A DNA stretch of 64,000 nucleotides. Origin: Bufo bufo. Its lineage: Eukaryota; Chordata; Amphibia; Anura; Bufonidae. The notes under the pieces were generated by a model, which saw only the letters and a program-made list of their open reading frames with translations, was not told where the DNA came from and made no database searches. Made by a program: the position numbers and the translations under genes. Each line of letters begins with the position of its first letter. Within the stretch, counting starts at the first letter, position 1. The stretch is from contig NC_053391.1 in assembly GCF_905171765.1 (NCBI RefSeq), positions 693,027,035 through 693,091,034 of the forward strand. Direction: 5' to 3'. Positions 46,930-64,000 of this stretch are shown here, piece after piece.

Positions 46930-47335
46930 TCATGGGTTGGAGCTGCTTCGCTGGCTCATGGCCTGGACACCTTGCGAACGATGACTTCGAAGGAGTCCGC
47001 CGAGTCAGAGTCCTGGGCAGAGGCGGCTACAGTACATGACCTGAAGAGCGCTGTGCACACAAGGCACCCCAGACATAGTGATGAACTGAAACACATCTGC
47101 AGGGAGGAATGGTCCAACGTTCCACCGCAGCACATGGTGGAGGCCATTACTAATAACGGGGCTCCATGGGTTATTACAGTCAGGGGTTCACTTACTTTTT
47201 CTCCTTGCGCTGTGGACGATCATTCATAGTATGAACGGTAGAGCGGTCTGTGCGTCATCAGTTACATTGTGACGTTATATTAGTAACGGAGAGATCCAGG
47301 GAACCACAAAGGGTTCACTTACGTTTTCAGACATT
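46930..47335 (+). pseudogene. Possible Tc1/mariner remnant
   Basis: The plus-strand peptide ELKHICREEWSNVPPQHM resembles the C-terminal tail of Tc1-type transposases. It is followed by GGGTTCACTTACGTTTTC and a related GGGTTCACTTACTTTTTC, which resemble mariner ends. No catalytic D or E motif remains. The 155-codon frame (46,762-47,229) that spans it starts inside the foldback element and is not a gene. Confidence 0.4.
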
Positions 47336-48055
47336 ATGGAGAAGAGAAGACTGCCCCCCCCCCCACCCCACCCCGGTGCGGGAAGAGAGCGGGGGGAGGG
47401 GGGGGTCAATCATATAATGATGTTACCTGTTAAACGTGATGGAAACTAAAACCTGCTCCATCTGCGGGGGCGGGGCGGGGGGTAAGCGGCTTTACTCTTA
47501 TATAACAGGACACATTACTATGATGAGAGACGGATCTACAGGAACGCGCTCCAAATCATCGACCCCATCACAGGAATGAGTCTCCTGTTACATCAGCTGG
47601 TATTCTCCAGTCACAGCCAGAGCTGCGTCCACACACCTGCTGTGCAAGCGGCTTTACTACGTAATGGGACATACTTATTAGGCCCCATTCACACGTTTGC
47701 AATTCCGATCCCCAAAAAATAGAACATGTCCTATTCTTGTCCGGGACAATAGCGACAAGAATCGGCATATTCTATTAGTGGCGGTGATGTGCGGTCCGCA
47801 AAACACACAACGGACCAGCAGGAAACTACTAGAACTGGGAATGCAGCTTTAGATGTGACTAGAGTAACCCCCCGGGAGGTTGTCAGCACCAATCGAGACA
47901 GAGAAGAGACAGTAATACAAATAAGAGCTTTATATTCATGATAAAGTGCAGACACCGGGGGAAGGGGGGAGGGCAGAGTCATATGGGGGGGGGACTCATC
48001 TGTGCGGATAAGGACATAAACTTAATTGTACTGATGTAGCAGAGCTGAGTTTGTC
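47336..48055. other. Unannotated DNA, includes a foldback-repeat fragment
   Basis: A C run (about 47,355-47,368) and GC-rich sequence come first. 47,680-47,830 has the anuran foldback vocabulary (GGCCCCATTCACACGTTTGC, GTGCGGTCCGCAAAACAC), and an isolated GCAGCTTTAGATGTGACTAG lies near 47,841. No gene seen. Confidence 0.45.
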
Positions 48056-48425
48056 ACCATGTGTCATCTGTGTTGTTACATAGGACTGCAGGTGACATCT
48101 ACTACATTATCTGTACTCAGAGAGCTGTCACTGTGTTATCTGTGGTGTTACATAGGACTGCAGGTGACATCTACTACATTATCTGTACTCAGAGTTATTA
48201 TTCTGTTATCTGTGGTGTTACATAGGACTGCAGGTGACATCTACTACATTATCTGTACTCAGAGTTATTATTCTGTTATCTGTGGTGTTACATAGGACTG
48301 CAGGTGACATCTACTGCATTATCTGTACTCAGAGAGGTATCACTGTTTTATCTGTAGTGTTACATAGGACTGCAGCTCTACATTATCTGTATTCAGATGT
48401 ATTACCCGGTTAGTGCTGTAGTATG
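48056..48425. repeat. About 70-bp tandem repeat, 5 copies
   Basis: Units with TGTTATCTGTGGTGTTACAT, AGGACTGCAGGTGACATCTA and CTACATTATCTGTACTCAGA. Lies just downstream of the ATG16L2-like gene's 3' end. Confidence 0.88.
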
Positions 48426-48476
48426 TGTTTCCGGCAGTCCTATGTAACATGATCTGTACTCAGTGTTAAAATCATA

Positions 48477-48482
48477 TTTATT
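48477..48482 (-). terminator. Candidate polyadenylation signal AATAAA
   Basis: AATAAA on the minus strand, about 215 bases downstream of the ATG16L2-like stop codon. The spacing suits a short 3' UTR; use not proven. Confidence 0.5.
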
Positions 48483-48696
48483 ACAGTATATATTATATAA
48501 AACCGTTCAATAAATTCAGCTCTGCTACATCACACATTTATGGTGGCCGGTACTTGGAGCCATTTCCATTGTGCGTTTGTCCACGGCGCTTCCCTTCTCC
48601 CAGGAATAGTGGCTGTCAGTGGGCGGCCGGCGCCAGGTTTTGTGCTGCAGCAGTCGGAGGCTCCGGGCGTCACCTCTTGTCTCCGCCATTCCCTTG

Positions 48697-58380
<9,684 letters not shown>

Positions 58381-58720
58381 TAATAAAAATAATAATAATA
58401 ATAATAAATAAAATGTATTTATATAGCGCCATCATATTCCGCAGCGCTTTACAAATTCATAGGGTTCATGTACGAAACAAAACTAACTGGCTAATATGCA
58501 ACTGAAACACTAGGAGTCTGGGCCCTGCTCGCAAGAGCTTACAATCTATGAGGAGTTGGGGGTGACCCACAAGGTAGTGGATTGTGATAAGTAGGATTTG
58601 AGCCATTATTGAACAGACAGGAGCGGTGCCGGCCGATCTGCTTCAGGTTTGGGACGACTACAGGATCGAGTTTAGGCCAGAGGAGTTGGTGGGGGGAGGT
58701 TTAGTCAGGGAATAGTCGGT

Positions 58721-60549
58721 TTAGGTAGCTTGATAAGCCTGCCTGAAAAGATGGGTTTTTAAGGCACGTTTGAAGGTGGAGAAGTTGTGAATTGACCTAA
58801 TATTCCGGGGAAGAGTATTCCAGAGAGTAGGTGCAGCTCGAGAAAAGTCTTGAAGACAGGAGTGAGACGTACGAATTATGGAGGTTATTAATCTTAGGTC
58901 GCTAACAGAACGGAGAGCAGGAGTAGGGTGGTAGATGGAGATGAGGAGGAGATGTATGGAGGTGCAGCACTGTGGAGAGCATGAGTAGGGTGGTAGATGG
59001 AGGTGAGGAGGAGATGTATGGAGGTGCAGCACTGTGGAGAGCATGAGTAGGGTGGTGGGAGGATATGTATGGAGGTGCAGCACTGTGGAGAGCATGAGTA
59101 GGGTGGTAGATGGAGATGAGGAGGAGATGTATGGAGGTGCAGCACTGTGGAGAGCACAAGTAGGGTGGTAGCTGGAGATGAGGGAGGAGATGTATGGAGG
59201 TGCAGCACTGTGGAGAGCAGGAGTAGGGTGGTAGATGGAGATGAGGGAGGAGATGTATGGAGGTGCAGCACTGTGGAGAGCAGGAGTAGGGTGGTAGATG
59301 GAGATGAGGGAGGAGATGTATGGAAGTGCAGCACTGTGGAGAGCAGGAGTAGGGTGGAAGATGGAGATGAAGAGGAGATGTATGGAGGTGCAGCACTGTG
59401 GAGAGCACGAGTAGGGTGGTAGATGGAGATGAGGGAGGAGATGTATGGAGGTGCAGCACTGTGGAGAGCACGAGTAGGGTGGTAGATGGAGATGAGGGAG
59501 TAGATGTATGGAGGTGCAGCACTGTGGAGAGCACGAGTAGGGTGGTAGATGGAGATGAGGGAGGAGATGTATGGAGGTGCAGCAGGGTGGTAGATGGAGA
59601 TGAGGGAGGAGATGTATGGAGGTGCAGCACTGTGGAGAGCACGAGTAGGGTGGTAGATGGAGATGAGGGAGGAGATGTATGGAGGTGCAGCACTGTGGAG
59701 AGCACGAGTAGGGTGGTAGATGGAGATGAGGGAGGAGATGTATGGAGGTGCAGCACTGTGGAGAGCACGAGTAGGGTGGTAGATGGAGATGAGGGAGGAG
59801 ATGTATGGAGGTGCAGCAGGGTGGTAGATGGAGATGAGGGAGGAGATGTATGGAGGTGCAGCACTGTGGGAGCACGAGTAGGGTGGTAGATGGAGATGAG
59901 GGAGGAGATGTATGGAGGTGCAGCACTGTGGAGAGCACGAGTAGGGTGGTAGATGGAGATGAGGGAGGAGATGTATGGAGGTGCAGCACTGTGGAAAGCA
60001 CGAGTAGGGTGGTAGATGGAGATGAGGGAGGAGATGTATGGAGGTGCAGCACTGTGGAGAGCACGAGTAGGGTGGACAAAGGAAAGATCAGAGTCAAATG
60101 TGGCCCCAAGACAGCGGAGAAGAAGAAGAGCCAGCGAATGATACACTAAAGGAGCGACCAGAGAGATAGGAAGAGAACCAAGAGAGAGCAGTGTCCTTAA
60201 GGCCAATTGAGTGGAGCATAGTGAGGAGGAGTTTATGGTCTACGGAATCAAATGCTGCAGACAGATCCAGCAGAATCAGTAGAGAATAGTCACCATTTCT
60301 TTTTGCTTTTAGGAGATCGTTAGACACTTTAGTAAGGGCAGTTTCTGTAGAGTGAAAAGGACGAAAGGCAGATTGAAAGGGGTCAAGAAGAGAGTTTGCA
60401 GAGAGATAGCTTATTAAGCGAGAGTAGACAAGACGTTCAAGGAGTTTAGAGATGAAGGGGAGGTTAGAAACAGGTCGGTAGTTAGCAGCACAGATCGGGT
60501 CAAGAGATGGTTTCTTTAGTAGTGGATACAACTGTATCACTCTCGACAT
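58721..60549 (-). pseudogene. L2-type reverse transcriptase with internal deletion and tandem expansion
   Basis: The N-terminal part at 60,094-60,549 has [39 protein letters not shown] and [16 protein letters not shown] (the first RT catalytic Asp block). [11 protein letters not shown] follows near 60,080. About 100 residues expected next, between the TFDSDLSF block and the C-terminal region, are missing; the sequence jumps to the block ALHSAAPPYISSLISIYHPT, which then repeats. After the array the C-terminus is normal: DFSRAAPTLWNTLPRN and TFKRALKTHLFRQAY, then a stop. The catalytic (F/Y)ADD box was not found, so it is dead. Confidence 0.85.
58905..60075. repeat. 63-bp minisatellite grown from L2 RT codons
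   Basis: The plus-strand unit GTGCAGCACTGTGGAGAGCA, CGAGTAGGGTGGTAGATGGA, GATGAGGGAGGAGATGTATG, GAG is 63 bp with shortened copies (about 18-19 in total). In the LINE frame each unit encodes 21 residues, ALHSAAPPYISSLIS then IYHPTR, which is the conserved C-terminal L2 RT segment. It is unrelated in sequence to the 63-bp satellite at 23-36 kb. The 434-462 residue minus frames are this array plus LINE ends. Confidence 0.95.
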
Positions 60550-60564
60550 TGCTGTGAACTAGAT

Positions 60565-61697
60565 TGTTATTATGTACACAGTGACTGCTCTAGCAGAATA
60601 GCGAGTGCAGCTCTGGAGTATAATACAGGATGCAACTCAGGATCAGTACAGGATAAGTAATGTGATATATGTACACAGTGACTGCTCTAGCAGAATAGCG
60701 AGTGCAGCTCTGGAGTATAATACAGGATGCAACTCAGGATCAGTACAGGATAAGTAATGTAATGTATGTACACAGTGACTGCACCAGCAGAATAGTGAGT
60801 GCAGCTCTGGAGTATAATACAGGATGTAACTCAGGATCAGTACAGGATAAGTAATGTAATGTATGTACACAGTGACTGCACCAGCAGAATAGTGAGTGCA
60901 GCTCTGGGGTATAATACAGGATGTAACTCAGGATCAGTACAGGATAGGTAATGTAATGTATGTACACAGTGACTGCACCAGCAGAATAGTGAGTGCAGCT
61001 CTGGAGTATAATACAGGATGTAACTCAGGATCAGTACAGGATAGGTAATGTAATGTATGTACACAGTGACTGCACCAGCAGAATAGTGAGTGCAGCTCTG
61101 GGGTATAATACAGGATGTAACTCAGGATCAGTACAGGATAGGTAATGTAATGTATGTACACAGTGACTGCACCAGCAGAATAGTGAGTGCAGCTCTGGAG
61201 TATAATACAGGATGTAACTCAGGATCAGTACAGGATAGGTAATGTAATGTATGTACACAGTGACTGCACCAGCAGAATAGTGAGTGCAGCTCTGGAGTAT
61301 AATACAGGATGTTACTCAGGATCAGTACAGGATAAGTAATGTATGTACACAGTGACTCCACCAGCAGAATAGTGAGTGCAGCTCTGGAGTATAATACAGA
61401 ATGTAACTCAGGATCAGTACCGGATAAGTAATGTATGTACTCAGTGACTGCACCAGCAGAATAGTGAGTGCAGCTCTGGAGTATAATACAGGATGTTACT
61501 CAGGATCAGTACAGGATAAGTAATGTATGTACACAGTGACTCCACCAGCAGAATAGTGAGTGCAGCTCTGGAGTATAATACAGGATGTAACTCAGGATCA
61601 GTACAGGATAAGTAATGTATGTACACAGTGACTGCACCAGCAGAATAGTGAGTGCAGCTCTGGAGTATAATACAGGATGTAACTCAGGATCAGTACA
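60565..61697. repeat. 97-bp tandem array, about 12 copies
   Basis: The unit includes TGTACACAGTGACTGCACCA, GCAGAATAGTGAGTGCAGCT, CTGGAGTATAATACAGGATG, TAACTCAGGATCAGTACAGG and ATAAGTAATG. 97 bp, with roughly 91-bp forms at the right. It shares GTGCAGCTCTGGA with the inverted minisatellite at 21.5-22.4 kb. The series of near-identical 75-residue minus frames spaced 97 bp are shadows. Confidence 0.95.
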
Positions 61698-61703
61698 TGT
61701 ATA

Positions 61704-63266
61704 CACTGCGTGCAGAATTATTAGGCAAATTAGTATTTTGACCACATCATCCTCTTTATGCCTGTTGTCTTACTCCAAGCTGTATAGGCTCGAAAGCCTA
61801 CTACCAATTAAGCATATTAGGTGATGTGCATCTCTGTAATGAGAAGGGGTGTGGTCTAATGACATCAACACCCTATATTAGGTGTGCATAATTATTAGGC
61901 AACTTCCTTTCCTTTGGCAAAATGGGTCAAAAGAAGGACTTGACAGGCTCAGAAAAGTCAAAAATAGTGAGATATCTTGCAGAGGGATGCAGCACTCTTA
62001 AAATTGCAAAGCTTCTGAAGCGTGATCATCGAACAATCAAGCGTTTCATTCAAAATAGTCAACAGGGTCGCAAGAAGCGTGTGGAAAAACCAAGGCGCAA
62101 AATAACTGCCCATGAACTGAGAAAAGTCAAGCGTGCAGCTGCCAAGATGCCACTTGCCACCAGTTTGGCCATATTTCAGAGCTGCAACATCACTGGAGTG
62201 CCCAAAAGCACAAGGTGTGCAATACTCAGAGACATGGCCAAGGTAAGAAAGGCTGAAAGACGACCACCACTGAACAAGACACACAAGCTGAAACGTCAAG
62301 ACTGGGCCAAGAAATATCTCAAGACTGATTTTTCTAAGGTTTTATGGACTGATGAAATGAGAGTGAGTCTTGATGGGCCAGATGGATGGGCCCGTGGCTG
62401 GATTGGTAAAGGGCAGAGAGCTCCAGTCCGACTCAGACGCCAGCAAGGTGGAGGTGGAGTACTGGTTTGAGCTGGTATCATCAAAGATGAGCTTGTGGGG
62501 CCTTTTCGGGTTGAGGATGGAGTCAAGCTCAACTCCCAGTCCTACTGCCAGTTTCTGGAAGACACCTTCTTCAAGCAGTGGTACAGGAAGAAGTCTGCAT
62601 CCTTCAAGAAAAACATGATTTTCATGCAGGACAATGCTCCATCACACGCGTCCAAGTACTCCACAGCGTGGCTGGCAAGAAAGGGTATAAAAGAAGAAAA
62701 TCTAATGACATGGCCTCCTTGTTCACCTGATCTGAACCCCATTGAGAACCTGTGGTCCATCATCAAATGTGAGATTTACAAGGAGGGAAAACAGTACACC
62801 TCTCTGAACAGTGTCTGGGAGGCTGTGGTTGCTGCTGCACGCAATGTTGATGGTGAACAGATGAAAACACTGACAGAATCCATGGATGGCAGGCTTTTGA
62901 GTGTCCTTGCAAAGAAAGGTGGCTATATTGGTCACTGATTTGTTTTTGTTTTGTTTTTGAATGTCAGAAATGTATATTTGTGAATGTTGAGATGTTATAT
63001 TGGTTTCACTGGTAAAAATAAATAATTGAAATGGGTATATATTTGTTTTTTGTTAAGTTGCCTAATAATTATGCACAGTAATAGTCACCTGCACACACAG
63101 ATATCCCCCTAAAATAGCTAAAACTAAAAACAAACTAAAAACTACTTCCAAAAATATTCAGCTTTGATATTAATGAGATTTTTGGGTTCATTGAGAACAT
63201 GGTTGTTGTTCAATAATAAAATTAATCCTCAAAAATACAACTTGCCTAATAATTCTGCACTCCCTG
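61704..63266 (+). mobile_element. Tc1/mariner transposon with DD37E transposase
   Basis: The left end is CACTGCGTGCAGAATTATTA and the right end reversed is CAGGGAGTGCAGAATTATTA, both continuing GGCAA; TA duplications lie at 61,702-61,703 and 63,267-63,268. A second inner copy of GCATAATTATTAGGCAAC occurs on each side (about 61,883-61,904 and 63,055-63,076, inverted). Inserted at the end of the 97-bp array. One transposase with one stop. Confidence 0.93.
61922..62938 (+). pseudogene. DD37E Tc1/mariner transposase, one premature stop
   Basis: The ATG at 61,922 (MGQKKDLTGSEKSKIVR) opens 338 codons ending at TGA 62,936-62,938, with one TGA at 62,468-62,470. N-terminal helix-turn-helix motifs (TLKIAKLLKRDHRTIKRF; NITGVPKSTRCAI) are followed by the DDE domain: VLWTDEMRVS, FMQDNAPSHAS and PDLNPIENLWSIIK. 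Thirty-seven residues separate the second D from the E (DD37E). The stop sits in GGVLV-stop-AGIIKDE, where these proteins normally have Trp, so TGG to TGA is the likely change. No other damage is visible. The family cuts and pastes at TA sites. The start is chosen because it directly precedes the first helix-turn-helix and follows the leader. Confidence 0.95.
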
Positions 63267-63268
63267 TA

Positions 63269-64000
63269 AATGATAATTACTGTGTAACAAACTCAGAGAC
63301 ATTCTTTCAGTTTTCATTGATAATTGATGATGCAATATAAATATCAGTGTATGTCTCTACAGACAGGCTCGTACTGGCCCCCGGGGAGCCGGTGAAATCC
63401 TCAGGGCCCTTTGCCTGCATGCCTAGATTGATAATCACATGGTCACTAATCAGCGGCAGCTCTGTGTAATAAGCAGCGAGGCGATCACTACAGCGCCAGC
63501 AATGGGCAGATAATCTCCGAGCTCTTCTCACCGCTCCTCCTCTAGCATGGCTGCTGCAGTGCTGCGGGGCCCGCCGCCCGATCTGTGCTCTAAGTGCGTG
63601 AATCGTCACACAGCAGGAGCAGCCCTGATGCCCGCCCAATTTCTGAGTGAGTCGGTGCAGAGCGCGGCGGCGGGATCTCAGTTTATTTGACAACCAGGCA
63701 GCGCTACAGAAGAGAAGAATGAGGATCTGCTGAGAAGTCTGCCCAGACCGCTCTCCTCCCAAACAGGTAGGTATTTACTGTCCTCCCCTCTGGAGATTAC
63801 AACTCCCAGCATGCCCTGTGGGTTGCAGACCTTCAGGACCTGTTGGGAGTTGTAATTGTAGTTTGTATTGAATAGAACCAAGCCGAAAGCAGACGCCGTG
63901 TGAATGGCCCCCAAGCAGGCGCACATCAATGGCGGTTGACAAACTAGAAGTTTATACGGTATAAAGATAAATTAAGAGGGTTCTCCGAGCATCATGAAAA
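63269..64000. other. Unannotated DNA; MITE fragments, no exon recognised
   Basis: 63,370-63,400 has GTACTGGCCCCCGGGGAGCC, related to the 18,729 family. 63,798-63,865 has ACAACTCCCAGCATGCCCTG and GTTGGGAGTTGTAAT, a diverged relative of the hAT MITE at 45,270. Frames of 80-150 residues on the minus strand lack any family signature. Confidence 0.4.

Larger units (their letters stand above)
58385..60549 (-). mobile_element. L2-type LINE, 5'-truncated
   Basis: Minus-strand element. RT begins near 60,549 ([10 protein letters not shown]) and ends at the stop near 58,721, with a 3' UTR down to an (AAT)n tail at about 58,383-58,410. The 3' UTR contains AGCGCTTTACAAATTC and TATTTATATAGCGCC words typical of this vertebrate repeat. 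A 63-bp minisatellite has expanded inside the coding region. The 5' side abuts the 97-bp array. Confidence 0.85.

Noticed and set aside
46762..47229. 155-codon ORF
   Set aside because: Begins in the foldback element and crosses the 47-bp repeat; only its C-terminal part resembles a transposase tail.
63307..63929. Minus-strand ORFs of 83 and 151 residues at the right edge
   Set aside because: They overlap MITE fragments and show no domain.

Overview
This window is vertebrate nuclear DNA, most likely from a frog or toad (Anura). Evidence: one split protein-coding gene with GT/AG introns; DIRS, L1, CR1/L2-type, hAT and Tc1/mariner elements together; repeat families familiar from anuran genomes; and very large minisatellite arrays. 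There is no prokaryotic gene organisation. Most long open frames are translations of tandem repeats, not genes. The species and all family names are assigned by eye, without database searches.

Layout. 1-4.3 kb: minus-strand DIRS-type retrotransposon (Gag, reverse transcriptase, RNase H) running off the left edge. 4.3-7.7 kb: decayed minus-strand L1-type LINE. 8.2-10 kb: 15-bp minisatellite. 10.7-11.1 kb: foldback element. 12.1-18.4 kb: minus-strand CR1/L2-group LINE, split by a hAT-type element (12,452-14,172) inside another repeat, and carrying a 2.7-kb minisatellite grown from its own reverse transcriptase codons. 18.65-20.5 kb: second hAT-type insertion. 21.5-22.4 kb: inverted minisatellite. 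23.4-35.7 kb: 12.2-kb satellite of 63-bp units. 35.9-42.6 kb: 61-bp and 44-bp repeats and unannotated DNA. 42.77-44.42 kb: Tc1 transposon (DD34E) inside a GATA microsatellite. 45-48.4 kb: small repeats. 48.5-58.1 kb: the only recognised host gene. 58.4-60.5 kb: L2-type LINE with a second codon-derived minisatellite. 60.6-61.7 kb: 97-bp array. 61.7-63.27 kb: DD37E Tc1/mariner element.

The host gene is the 3' part of an ATG16-family gene on the minus strand, best matched to ATG16L2. Nine coding exons join in frame and encode 288 residues, the complete C-terminal WD40 propeller, ending at a stop at 48,697-48,699. The N-terminal exons (ATG5-binding and coiled-coil part) are not visible and should lie to the right of the window. 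Several introns carry expanded minisatellites or transposons.

Most unusual features: two LINEs in which a short stretch of RT-protein codons expanded into kilobase tandem arrays; three hAT-type insertions with perfect 8-bp target duplications, each holding an internal minisatellite; a DIRS element open in two overlapping frames for more than 1.7 kb; and two Tc1/mariner transposases each broken by one visible nonsense codon. I found no evidence for a new multi-gene system; the novelty is in repeat birth and expansion.
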